From JBCDKH01 sp964388485 (GTDB lineage: Bacteria; Planctomycetota; Phycisphaerae; Tepidisphaerales; Tepidisphaeraceae), in the NCBI GenBank assembly GCA_964388485.1, contig CAYMAS010000004.1, positions 1 through 64,000 on the forward strand: DNA of 64,000 bases, in the 5' to 3' direction. The translations under genes and the position numbers were made by a program. Each line of letters begins with the position of its first letter. The stretch's first letter is position 1. This document shows positions 1 to 8,284 of the stretch, in pieces. Below the pieces are notes generated by a model, which was not told where the DNA came from, did no database searches, and saw only the letters and a program-made list of their open reading frames with translations.

Positions 1-1388
1 GCGAAGACCTCCTTGCAGAAGCCGTTGACGATCATGTTGACCGCGTCGTCGAGCTCGATGCCGCGGCTGGCGCAGTAGAAGAGCTGTTCTTCGCCGATCT
101 TGCTCGTGCTCGCCTCGTGTTCGACCTTGGCGGACGGGTTGCGGACGTCGATGTACGGCTCGGTGTGGGCGCCGCACTGGTCGCCCAGGAGCAGGCTGTC
201 GCACTGGGTGAAATTGCGGGCGTTGTCGGCCTTCTTGTTGACCTGGACGAGGCCGCGGTAGGTGTTGTTGCCGCGCATGGCAGAGATGCCCTTGGAGATG
301 ATCGTGGACTTGGTGTCCTTGCCGATGTGGATCATCTTCGTGCCGGTGTCGGCGATCTGGCGCTTGCTGCTGACGGCGACGCTGTAGAACTCGCCCTGGC
401 TGCGGTCGCCCAGGAGGATGACGCTGGGGTACTTCCAGGTGATGGCCGAGCCGGTTTCGACCTGGGTCCAGCTGATTTTAGCGTCCTCCATCGCCTTGCC
501 GCGTTTGGTGACGAAGTTGTAGATGCCGCCCTTGCCGTCGTCGTCGCCGGGGTACCAGTTCTGGACGGTGCTGTACTTGATGTCGGCCCCCTTGAGGGCG
601 ATCAGCTCGACGCAGGCGGCGTGGAGCTGGTTCTCGTCCCGCATCGGCGCGGTGCAGCCCTCGAGGTAGCTGACCTTCGCCCCCTCGTCGGCGATGCGGA
701 AGTAGGTGCTCAGCTCCATCGGGCAGTCGACGCCCTTGGGGACGTAGACGAAGCTGCCATCCGTGAAGACGGCGCTGTTGAGCGTCGCGTAGTAGTTGTC
801 GCGGTAAGGGATGACGCTGCCGAGGTACTGCTTAACGAGCTCCGGGTGCTCTCGGGCGGCTTCGCCGAAGGACATGAAGATCACGCCGGCCTTTTTGAGC
901 TCTTCCTGAAACGTCGTCTTGACGCTGACGCTGTCGAAGACGGCATCGACGGCGACGCCGCGTTTGGTCATCTCGCCGACGACATCATCGCCATCCGTAG
1001 TCGCCGCATCTTCGACGCCAAGCAAGGCTTTCCGCTCGTCGAGCGGGATGCCGAGCTTGTCGTAGACGGCCAGTAGCTCGGGATCGACCTCGTCCAGGCT
1101 CTTGTACTTCGCCTTCTTCGGGGCCGAGTAGTAACGCGTTGCCTGGTAGTCGATCGGGTCGTAGTGGAGCTTGCCCCAGTGGTGGGGCTCGTCCATCGTC
1201 TCCCACACACGGAAGGCCTTGAGCCGCCATTCGAGGAGCCAGTCGGGCTCGTCCTTCTTGGCGGAGATGAAGCGGACAATGTCCTCGTTCAGGCCAAGCG
1301 GGGCCTCGTCGGCTTCGATGTCGGAGACGAAGCCGTACTTGTACTCTCGGCTGGCTAGGGCATGAATTTCTTCGTCAGTCGTTGGCAC
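1..1388 (-). CDS. sufB: SufB, Fe-S cluster assembly scaffold subunit (3' end outside window)
   Basis: SufB is the core of the SufBCD complex on which Fe-S clusters are built in the cytoplasm. About 462 residues are visible, from TDEEIHALASREYKYGF near the N-terminus to VNGFCKEVF at the window edge, so only the last few residues are missing. The family core motifs YVPKGV, CTAP and the late HEASTSKIGEEQLFY segment are present. No suitable ATG exists; GTG at 1388 is the best start and gives the usual SufB N-terminus. It is divergent from the operon at 1482, so the 93 bp between them should hold promoters. sufC/sufD, if linked, lie left of the window. Confidence 0.95.
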   Translation of the reverse strand, partial: MPTTDEEIHALASREYKYGFVSDIEADEAPLGLNEDIVRFISAKKDEPDWLLEWRLKAFRVWETMDEPHHWGKLHYDPIDYQATRYYSAPKKAKYKSLDEVDPELLAVYDKLGIPLDERKALLGVEDAATTDGDDVVGEMTKRGVAVDAVFDSVSVKTTFQEELKKAGVIFMSFGEAAREHPELVKQYLGSVIPYRDNYYATLNSAVFTDGSFVYVPKGVDCPMELSTYFRIADEGAKVSYLEGCTAPMRDENQLHAACVELIALKGADIKYSTVQNWYPGDDDGKGGIYNFVTKRGKAMEDAKISWTQVETGSAITWKYPSVILLGDRSQGEFYSVAVSSKRQIADTGTKMIHIGKDTKSTIISKGISAMRGNNTYRGLVQVNKKADNARNFTQCDSLLLGDQCGAHTEPYIDVRNPSAKVEHEASTSKIGEEQLFYCASRGIELDDAVNMIVNGFCKEVF

Positions 1389-1481
1389 GGGACACTCTAT
1401 GCAGACATCGATCCGCAGAGGCTGCTGACCGGACGGAGTGGTCGTTTCAGACCTTTCGCGTCTCGTGGTAAGCTCTTGCTT

Positions 1482-2285
1482 GTGGAGCGGATCCTTGACA
1501 TCGGGCTGGCGATCCTGTTGCTGACGTGTGCTGCGGGCGGTAATGCGATCTACGCGTTCGGTGGCGAAAAGCTGGAGCTGGATCAGGCCTCGGCCGGTGA
1601 GAGCTTCCAGATCGTCACAGCTGGGGCGGTCGTGCGTGAGGGCACCTTGGAGGGTCAGACGCTCGAGACGCCGGCTGTTCGTGGTCGATTGATGACGACG
1701 CTCCATGTCGGCGATGCGGCCCAACCGCTCGTCCTGCTTCCGCCGCGGGAGCCGCTTGAGCACGCTCTCGACGTCATCGTCGTCGGCTCGCCCGATGCCG
1801 CGGTCGCTCGGGTTCTTCCCGACGTCACCTTTGTCAGCCGGCCGCTGGCGATCCGACTCCAGACGCCGGATGCCGTCATCGTCGCCGCAGGTGCCTTGGA
1901 CGATCTGCCCGCTCGCGAGCACCAGATTCTTCGCAACCTCGCCGACAATGGCACGGCGGTTCTCGTCCTGTCTCATGAGCACGATGTATTCAATGCCAAG
2001 GTCCAAGCTGCCGATGCTCCGCCGTTGACTTGGAAGCCCGACCCGCTCATCGACCGCCTTCGCAATGTTCTGCTCGACGAGGATCTGCAACCCTCGGGCG
2101 AACTGCGACTCTTTGAACCTGCGGCCGAGCAAGCCAACGGGCTGGCCCCGCAAACTGACGAAGGTCGCCCTGCCGCCATGTTACGCGACGGCAACATCGT
2201 TCTTTGGCAACTACCATTCCCGTCCGGCGATGCCCGACTGACGCTGCTGGTCGATGCCTTTCTCCACGAATCCGCCTCCCAATGA
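1482..2285 (+). CDS. Exported protein of unknown function, first gene of a three-gene operon
   Basis: I do not recognise the family. From GTG 1482 the product has 267 residues and opens with a signal peptide or membrane anchor (ERILDIGLAILLLTCAAGG). The rest alternates hydrophobic strands and helices, with a Rossmann-like stretch (DAVIVAAGALDDLP) followed by a short loop-rich tail. An upstream in-frame ATG at 1362 would overlap sufB and place 40 polar residues before the signal, so GTG 1482 is preferred. The stop overlaps the next ATG as ATGA, which indicates translational coupling to the CsgG-like gene. Role inferred only from context: an envelope protein working with its two neighbours. Confidence 0.7.
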   Translation: MERILDIGLAILLLTCAAGGNAIYAFGGEKLELDQASAGESFQIVTAGAVVREGTLEGQTLETPAVRGRLMTTLHVGDAAQPLVLLPPREPLEHALDVIVVGSPDAAVARVLPDVTFVSRPLAIRLQTPDAVIVAAGALDDLPAREHQILRNLADNGTAVLVLSHEHDVFNAKVQAADAPPLTWKPDPLIDRLRNVLLDEDLQPSGELRLFEPAAEQANGLAPQTDEGRPAAMLRDGNIVLWQLPFPSGDARLTLLVDAFLHESASQ

Positions 2286-3235
2286 AAACGCTCCTTTGCC
2301 TCCTCGCCCTCTGCGTCGCCACCGCGACTGTGTCAGCACAGACGACGCGACCTTCGACGTCAACCGTCACCGTGGCCGTCTTCGACTTCGATGCGGACGG
2401 CCCGGCCGTCGGCGACGTCGGCGGACAGGTCGCCGAGGTCGTCGCTGCACTCCTGACGGCCGAGCCGTCGTTGCGGCTGGTGGACCGGGCGGCGATGGAG
2501 CAAGTCGTCGACGAGCTCGAACTCGGTGCCAGCGGGCTTGTTCAAGCCAATGCCCCCAAGGCGGGCAAGCTCGTCGGCGCGGAGCTGCTCGTCGTCGGCC
2601 GGGTTTTTCAGATGGGCGACGTGAGCTACTTGTCGGTCCGCGTCATTGGCACCGAGACGAGTCTGGTCAAGCCGGTGCTCGTGCAGGCGGCGGTCGATCG
2701 CGACGGTCCGCCTCTGGACGATCTGGCTCGTGCAGCGGCAAAGGAATTGGCGACGACGATTCGCGACCACAGCCATGACCTGTTGTCGAAGCCAGTCGCC
2801 GATCCTCTGCCTGCCGCCATCAACGCGATGCGGCAGGCCCTGCGTGATGACGTCCGCAGCGTCTACGTCCGGGTGCCCGAAACCCACTTCGGCAACGCGC
2901 GCGGCCGGGATCCGGCGGCGGAGACGGAACTGGTCAGCGTCTTCCGTCGAGCCGGACTCGATATCGCATCCGATGCCGGTGATGCCGACTTCGTCATCGA
3001 AGGCGAGGCTTTCAGCGAGTTCGGCACGCGGCTGGGCGATCTCGTTAGCTGCTCGGCCCGCGTGGAGACGCGGCTCGAAGATGCCGACGGCAACAACCTC
3101 TTTGCCGGCCGTAGCGTCGCTCGGGCGGCCGATCTCGGTGAGCAGTCGGCTGGAAAGCAAGCTCTCGAACGTGCCGGTACCGCAGCAGCGACCGAGCTGA
3201 TGGATGCGATGGTCAAGCACATCGAGACGCCATGA
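2282..3235 (+). CDS. CsgG-like periplasmic/outer-membrane assembly protein
   Basis: The 317-residue product begins with a clear Sec signal (MKTLLCLLALCVATATVSAQ). Residues about 25-170 follow the CsgG/FlgO/TolB-N-like pattern: VAVFDFDADG, then helix, then LRLVDRAAMEQVVDELELGASGL, then LVGAELLVVGRVF. A second similar half with a YVRV strand and a VIEGEAF strand follows. Family members form curli-type secretion pores or envelope lipoproteins; there is no lipobox here, so a free periplasmic role is equally possible. ATG 2282 is chosen because it overlaps the previous stop (ATGA) and gives the signal peptide. The gene ends in another ATGA overlap with the next gene. Confidence 0.8.
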   Translation: MKTLLCLLALCVATATVSAQTTRPSTSTVTVAVFDFDADGPAVGDVGGQVAEVVAALLTAEPSLRLVDRAAMEQVVDELELGASGLVQANAPKAGKLVGAELLVVGRVFQMGDVSYLSVRVIGTETSLVKPVLVQAAVDRDGPPLDDLARAAAKELATTIRDHSHDLLSKPVADPLPAAINAMRQALRDDVRSVYVRVPETHFGNARGRDPAAETELVSVFRRAGLDIASDAGDADFVIEGEAFSEFGTRLGDLVSCSARVETRLEDADGNNLFAGRSVARAADLGEQSAGKQALERAGTAAATELMDAMVKHIETP

Positions 3236-5883
3236 AACAGCTGACGTTGCTGCTGGTTTTGCTGGTTGCGACGTCCTTGTCAGCTAGGGAGGTGACGGTC
3301 GCGTTCGTCCCGATCGGCGACGAGCGGGTCGAACGGATCACCCTGCTGGCGGAAGCGAGATTGGCGACCGTCGATGGCATAACGCTCGTTGATCGGCAGA
3401 CCCTCGAAGCCACGTTCGACGAGCAGGCGCTGGCGGCTCTTGCCGGTGCCGCGCGACAGGCGACGGCTGCCGAATCACGGCAGCGGCTAGGTAAGCTGTC
3501 GCGGGCCGACGTGCTCGTCGTGATCGATGCGGGACGCGGCGATGATTTGCTCGTTACGGCCATTGACGTCGCCACCGGCCTACGCCTGGAGCGGCATGAG
3601 GTGCCCGCCGAAGCTGCCGCGGTGTCGGCTGCCACGGTCGAGGCGATCGAGCGGCATCGTGCGGGCATCCGACAGGTCGTCGCGGTGATGCCGTTCCGGT
3701 CGGAGGACCTGTCGCGACAGCGGGACGGGTTGATTGAGTCGTTTGCCGACGTGTTGAGAAAGCGGCTATCACAGCAGGCCGGCACGCTGGTGGTCGAGGT
3801 GAACGAAGCGCGTGCCGTCGCCACGGAGTTCGACCGATCTGACGGCGACGAACACGTCGAGCGTCCGGCGGCGACAATAATCGACGGCAAGTTCCATTCG
3901 CTCGATGGCGATGCGGTTCGCGTCGAGGTGAACCTGCGACGCGAAGGTCGATCAATGTCGGTGGAGCACGTCGCTACGTCGGCGGCCACGGCAGCGGCGT
4001 GGCTGGCGACGGCGGATGAAGCGGTGCCCAGTGACTGGTTCGAGACTCGACCGCCCGCTCCCGCTGCTGCTGCGGAGGAAGCAGGGGATCTCGATCAACG
4101 CGCCGCCGAGTTCGCCAAGCTCGGCGACTGGCAGCAGGCCTACCACCTTGCCGAAGCCGCCTTACTTCTAGAGCCCTCCACACGTCGTCGGCAGCACGTG
4201 GCACTCTATGCAGACGAGTTCGGCGACCTTGTTCGCGAAAGGGGATGGCAGACACGCGACGACCGGCAGCGGAAACAGGCCGAAGACGATGAGCGGGAGC
4301 TTCGCGAGCGGGGTTGGGATCAGCTCGTTCGCTGGTCGTATGCCGAAGCGCTCGATCGCAAACACCACAACCTGATCCGCGGCTACCTGGTTTATTTCGG
4401 TCAACAGTCAGCCGAACAGGCTGCGGCGAAGCGGCGAGACGTCGTTGGCATCTACGGCCAGACGGTGCATCGTGCGAACCGTGATGCGTGGATCAAGCTT
4501 CTGGACCTGCTCAATCAGGAGCTCTTCGGGTTTGAACGAGATCAGGCCCATCAGAAAGACGGCAACGGTTGGCTGTGGCAGCGAACGTCGAAGATCGAGG
4601 GCGACTTCAACCATGCGATCGCGGTGGAATTGCTCAAGATGCCCACTGTGCAAGCGGACGACTTGCGAGAGCTATATCAAGGCATCTGGAGTCACTCCCA
4701 AGCCTCGCCGGAAGTCGAACGACGGCTTGACCGGCTGCGGGACCTGAAGCATCCCGTTGCTGACGAAGCGGTGCGTCTGCTCGTCAAGGAGATGGAGGAA
4801 GCCGCGGAATATGATAGGAGGAGTGCCACTCGGCCTCGCCAGGTTCGGCGGCCGACGAGAATGGGCCAGTCGGAGGATCCGGCCGTGACGCTCACGCTCG
4901 TGACCGATTGGACCACCCGCTTCGGCGGCTGGTTCGTGCTAGACGAGGCGAGCGACACTGACATCTTCTGGACGGTTCATCACGATGGCGGCAAGCTATG
5001 GCGGCTTCCAGCGCAAGGTGAGCCGGTCCTGCTTTCAGAAGGCATGCTCCCGGCAGGGTTCTCGCAGGCGACGTTCGACGGCAGGTGGCTGTGGCACCTG
5101 GCGAAGGACGATCAGGGCCGGGCCCGGCTCGTCGCCGTTGATGCCCGAACAGGTGAACGTCGGGCTCTTGGCGTCGAGCACGGTTTGCCGCCGGATCTGC
5201 CACGATTCGTCACTATGGCGGCTGTAGGCGAGGGTCGCGTCGCCTTCGGTGCCCAGATGGGCCCGCGGACGTCACGGCGAACATATGTCGTCCTCGCCTC
5301 ACTCGAGCCGGCGTCGATCGACCGCATCATCGAGGTGCGGGAGCACGATCAGTCCTACCGGCCAAGACTGCACCGCCTGGCGGATGACGATGCGACGCTC
5401 GTGCTGTTCCGCTATCAGCAGCCACCGCTCCTCATCGACGCGGACCGGCCCCAACCGATCGTCGGCGAGATCGACTTGCCGCATCACCCTTACCTGCGGG
5501 CCGTCTACGACTTCGCCGGTCACACCTACGTTGCAGTTGGAAGAAACACGCACTCTGGCTCAACTTTCCGCCTCGATGCAGAGTCACTCGAAGCCGATCT
5601 CGCCAGCTCGCTTCCGCCGCGACATGAGGGCGTGCTGGTTGTCGGCGATCTGCTCTTTTCCCGCTCCCACGGCGGCCCGCTGCAGGTGGCGAGCGATCCG
5701 ACCGACCGGTTCCGCCTCGTCCCGACGCGTTGGCCCGAGCGAACGATGATGCAGGATTCTCTGCTGTTCCGAACAAGCCGGCACGGGTTCGTCATTCACG
5801 CGCCGTACGAACTCAAGACGTGGCAGATCGATGTAGCGGAGGACGTGGTCGAGCGTTCGGTCGATCCCTACGACGACCTGTAA
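3232..5883 (+). CDS. Large exported protein: CsgG-like N-terminus, helical middle, propeller-like C-terminus
   Basis: 883 residues with a Sec signal (MKQLTLLLVLLVATSLSA). Residues about 20-250 resemble two CsgG/FlgO-type folds (VAFVPIGDERVER, TLVDRQTLEATFDEQAL, later VVAVMPFRSED). Residues about 285-530 are charged and helical, starting with a TPR-like unit (AAEFAKLGDWQQAYHLAEAA). From about 550 to the end the sequence has repeated aromatic strands (WTVHHDGGKLWRLP, DGRWLWHLAKDD) typical of a beta-propeller. It is coupled by ATGA to the CsgG-like gene, so the two probably act together in the periplasm. Function unknown. Confidence 0.75.
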   Translation: MKQLTLLLVLLVATSLSAREVTVAFVPIGDERVERITLLAEARLATVDGITLVDRQTLEATFDEQALAALAGAARQATAAESRQRLGKLSRADVLVVIDAGRGDDLLVTAIDVATGLRLERHEVPAEAAAVSAATVEAIERHRAGIRQVVAVMPFRSEDLSRQRDGLIESFADVLRKRLSQQAGTLVVEVNEARAVATEFDRSDGDEHVERPAATIIDGKFHSLDGDAVRVEVNLRREGRSMSVEHVATSAATAAAWLATADEAVPSDWFETRPPAPAAAAEEAGDLDQRAAEFAKLGDWQQAYHLAEAALLLEPSTRRRQHVALYADEFGDLVRERGWQTRDDRQRKQAEDDERELRERGWDQLVRWSYAEALDRKHHNLIRGYLVYFGQQSAEQAAAKRRDVVGIYGQTVHRANRDAWIKLLDLLNQELFGFERDQAHQKDGNGWLWQRTSKIEGDFNHAIAVELLKMPTVQADDLRELYQGIWSHSQASPEVERRLDRLRDLKHPVADEAVRLLVKEMEEAAEYDRRSATRPRQVRRPTRMGQSEDPAVTLTLVTDWTTRFGGWFVLDEASDTDIFWTVHHDGGKLWRLPAQGEPVLLSEGMLPAGFSQATFDGRWLWHLAKDDQGRARLVAVDARTGERRALGVEHGLPPDLPRFVTMAAVGEGRVAFGAQMGPRTSRRTYVVLASLEPASIDRIIEVREHDQSYRPRLHRLADDDATLVLFRYQQPPLLIDADRPQPIVGEIDLPHHPYLRAVYDFAGHTYVAVGRNTHSGSTFRLDAESLEADLASSLPPRHEGVLVVGDLLFSRSHGGPLQVASDPTDRFRLVPTRWPERTMMQDSLLFRTSRHGFVIHAPYELKTWQIDVAEDVVERSVDPYDDL

Positions 5884-5899
5884 CGGAACAAGAAGAAGA

Positions 5900-5918
5900 C
5901 CGCGGGCGAAACCCGTGG
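5900..5918 (-). terminator. Hairpin between convergent genes
   Basis: A 7-bp GC stem (CCGCGGG and CCCGTGG, one G-U pair) closes a CGAAA loop between the convergent ends at 5883 and 5948. On the minus strand it is followed by a pyrimidine-rich TCTTCTTCTTGTT run, so it fits best as the terminator of the Fe-S carrier gene; it may also stop the plus-strand operon. Confidence 0.55.
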
Positions 5919-5947
5919 GCCTTGAGCTCTCGCAACCGGTGTGGGAA

Positions 5948-6331
5948 CTACGCTGTAAAGCTGCTGCCGCAGCCGCAGGTGCTGGTGGCGTTAGGGTTCT
6001 TGAAGACGAAGCCCGTGTGCAGGCCTTCGCCGTGGAAGCCGACTTCAACGCCTTCGAGGTAGAGCAGGCTCCGCTCGTCGCAAACGAGACGGAGATTTTG
6101 ACTCTCCATCATCTCTTCGCCCTCTTCGGGGCCATCGTCGAGTTCGACGAGATCGAGCGTGTACTGGAACCCACTGCAGCCGCCGCCTTTGACGCCGACA
6201 CGCAGGTAGGTCTTGGCTTCGTCGAGTTCCTGGTCCTTGATGTACTCACGAATCTCGTCAGCCGCCGACTCGGTCAGGCTAATGGGCGAGGAAGCAGTCT
6301 GGGGACGGTCGAGGGTGGCAGTATCGCTCAT
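5948..6331 (-). CDS. A-type iron-sulfur cluster carrier (IscA/SufA/ErpA family)
   Basis: Delivers assembled Fe-S clusters to apo-proteins. The 127-residue product has the family core ISLTESAADEIREYI, LRVGVKGGGCSGFQY, and a C-terminal CGCGSSF; the three conserved cysteines (CSG and CGC) are all present. ATG 6331 is chosen because AAGGAG lies about five bases upstream; an earlier in-frame start would add 18 unrelated residues. It lies 4.5 kb from sufB with unrelated genes between, so it is probably transcribed alone. Whether it is the ErpA, SufA or IscA type cannot be decided from sequence alone. Confidence 0.93.
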   Translation of the reverse strand: MSDTATLDRPQTASSPISLTESAADEIREYIKDQELDEAKTYLRVGVKGGGCSGFQYTLDLVELDDGPEEGEEMMESQNLRLVCDERSLLYLEGVEVGFHGEGLHTGFVFKNPNATSTCGCGSSFTA

Positions 6332-6381
6332 GGGGCTCCTTACGTCGTGAATCGGGTCGAGGTGCGTCCCACTATACACGC

Positions 6382-7665
6382 TCAACCGCGACGGCGTTGC
6401 AATAACGTACCGACCGTCGTGACGATCAACCCGAGCGTCGCAGGTTCCGGAACGACGACATCCACGAAGACGAGGCGGTGATCGCTGGAGGTGAACCCGC
6501 CGTTGCCGACAAGGCCGAACAGCGGATCGTCGCCCTCAGGCCAAAAGACGCCACCACCGACGAGGTCAAGGCCGGCCTTGCTGGGCAGTGCGTAATCGAC
6601 CCGCAGATTGCCAGGCGAGCCGTCGCCGAAATCGGCGGTGTCGAACCTCGGATTGCCGGTGTGCTGGTTGTTGATCCCACCTTGCCGATCCGCCGCATCA
6701 ACGCCGCCGTCGCTGCCGGGGGTGAGGCTGGTATCGATGAGGTCGTTCAGGAGCAACTGATCGGCTGCGGCGAGCCCATTGAGGGTCAGCGAGTCGCCGT
6801 CATTGGGGTCGCTGTTGTAGTCGCCGACAATGACGAAAGCTTCGTTCTCTTCGAGCCCGCCAAAGGTGCCACTGTCGTCGTAAATGGCGTCGTTGCCTTC
6901 GATATACTCGGCCCAGAAGCGGATCTCGTCGAAGTTACGCTTGCCGTTGCGATCTTCGGGACCGTCGAAAACGGGCGGCGTCGGGTGGGCGGCGAGAAGG
7001 TGCACTTCGTTGCCGTCGACGTCGAGCGTTACGTCCCAATGGCTTTTGGAGCTGAGGCGGAGGTTGTCGATCTCGTCCTGGCTGTAGAAGCCGTCGAGAT
7101 TCTGACCGGCGGGCGACGGATCGTTCGTCAGCAAGTTGCCCGGCAGGTCCTTCCAAAGGAAGTTCTGGAAGGTGCGGACGTCGGTGATCGGCACCTTCGA
7201 GTAGACCGCCATGCCGAACTGGCCTGGAAAGTTGCCGAAGCCGAAGGCATCGCCGGGATCGTTAGGAGACGCGTTGCCGTCGTTGTCGAGGTCGAACCCG
7301 CTGTAGACGCCCGTATTGCTCGGGGCGGCATAGCGAAACGGGTAGTCGATCCCGGTCGAACCTTGCGGCAGGCCGAGGAAATTCTGTGGCACCGCGAGGT
7401 AGTCGTCTGCAAAGACGTTCAGCGGCGCGCTCGGCGTCGCCGGGTCGACGTAGTCGAACTCGTTGACGAGGACGACGTCAGGATTCGTCCGCTGGATGAT
7501 TTCGGCGATGATGCGGGCCTGCGGGCTGCCGTTGACGAGCTCGTTCTGCAGCTGTCCGGGTCCGCTCCGATTGAGGCTGGCGTTGAAGGAGGCGATGCGT
7601 AGCGGCTCTGCCGCGGTGGCGGTGGTCGTCAAGAACGTCGTCGCGATTAGGGCATAGCGAAGCAT
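6382..7665 (-). CDS. Secreted endonuclease/exonuclease/phosphatase-family protein with PEP-CTERM tail
   Basis: 427 residues. An N-terminal signal (LRYALIATTFLTTTATAAE) is followed by the EEP fold: LRIASFNAS, NPDVVLVNEFD, LLAAHPTPP, FVIVGDYNSDPNDGDS (the D-x-N metal and catalytic motif) and the late SSDHRLVFVDV with the catalytic His. It ends VPEPATLGLIVTTVGTLLQRRRG, a PEP-CTERM signal: VPEP, hydrophobic helix, Arg cluster, recognised by an exosortase. The likely substrate is extracellular nucleic acid or a phosphoester. ATG 7665 is preferred over a TTG six codons earlier. It is a single gene facing away from the cytochrome genes. Confidence 0.88.
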   Translation of the reverse strand: MLRYALIATTFLTTTATAAEPLRIASFNASLNRSGPGQLQNELVNGSPQARIIAEIIQRTNPDVVLVNEFDYVDPATPSAPLNVFADDYLAVPQNFLGLPQGSTGIDYPFRYAAPSNTGVYSGFDLDNDGNASPNDPGDAFGFGNFPGQFGMAVYSKVPITDVRTFQNFLWKDLPGNLLTNDPSPAGQNLDGFYSQDEIDNLRLSSKSHWDVTLDVDGNEVHLLAAHPTPPVFDGPEDRNGKRNFDEIRFWAEYIEGNDAIYDDSGTFGGLEENEAFVIVGDYNSDPNDGDSLTLNGLAAADQLLLNDLIDTSLTPGSDGGVDAADRQGGINNQHTGNPRFDTADFGDGSPGNLRVDYALPSKAGLDLVGGGVFWPEGDDPLFGLVGNGGFTSSDHRLVFVDVVVPEPATLGLIVTTVGTLLQRRRG

Positions 7666-7768
7666 GCGAAGCTTGTACCGCAAAGCATGTTTAGATCCGA
7701 TGGGTGAAATCAGACGCTTCGCACGAAGTCACGCGGCTTGCATCAGCCGGACTCATGAAGCAGTGGTT

Positions 7769-8284
7769 TCAATCCAGCACGTCCACAACCTCGCCCTGCG
7801 GCGCCCGGCCGCCTTCGACGTTGGTGTCGTGCAGGGCTGTCACGTAGCCGCTGACGATGATGAGGTCGTTGTAGCCGAGCCGGCCGTGGAAGGCGGGCAT
7901 GCCGCGCTCAGCGATGCCTTTGTCCGTGATCTCCAGGACGTCGAACGCGGTTTTCGCAGCAATCCACTGGTTGTCTGTCAGATTCGGCGCCGTCACCGTG
8001 CCGCCGCCGGAACGGCCGTGGCAGGAGGCGCAATTCGCAGCGAAAATTGCCTGACCATGAGCAAGCAGAGCATCATCGCCACGGACGCGGGCGAGGCTGG
8101 AGGCGTCGTACTTGAGCTGATCGAGCTGCCCGACCGCAGCATCGGCTTCAGCCTGCAGCTGCCGCGTGTAGCGTCCGGCGGCACCCACCTGCTCGCCGCT
8201 TAGGGCGAACACCGCAATGTATCCGATGCCCCAGGTGACGAGGCCGACGATGACAAGCTTGAGCCAGAGGGGCGTCGGGTTCAT
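7769..8284 (-). CDS. Membrane-anchored monoheme cytochrome c, CcoP-like
   Basis: 171 residues: one N-terminal membrane helix (LKLVIVGLVTWGIGYIAVFAL), a linker, then a single cytochrome c domain with the heme site CASCHG near residue 86 and an axial Met in GMPAF. The helix plus c-domain plan and its place directly after the CcoO-like gene match subunit III (CcoP) of cbb3 oxidases, but CcoP normally has two hemes and this has one. Its ATG overlaps the stop of the upstream fusion gene (ATGA). It probably passes electrons to or from that protein on the periplasmic side. Confidence 0.85.
   Translation of the reverse strand: MNPTPLWLKLVIVGLVTWGIGYIAVFALSGEQVGAAGRYTRQLQAEADAAVGQLDQLKYDASSLARVRGDDALLAHGQAIFAANCASCHGRSGGGTVTAPNLTDNQWIAAKTAFDVLEITDKGIAERGMPAFHGRLGYNDLIIVSGYVTALHDTNVEGGRAPQGEVVDVLD

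Noticed and set aside
117..1076. Long plus-strand ORF (319 codons)
   Set aside because: It is antisense to SufB, whose conserved residues are unmistakable; the plus reading is low-complexity Val/Ala/Asp sequence typical of a shadow frame.
6478..7602. Plus-strand ORF of 374 codons
   Set aside because: Antisense to the EEP-family PEP-CTERM gene; repetitive Val/Ala/Glu composition and no motif.
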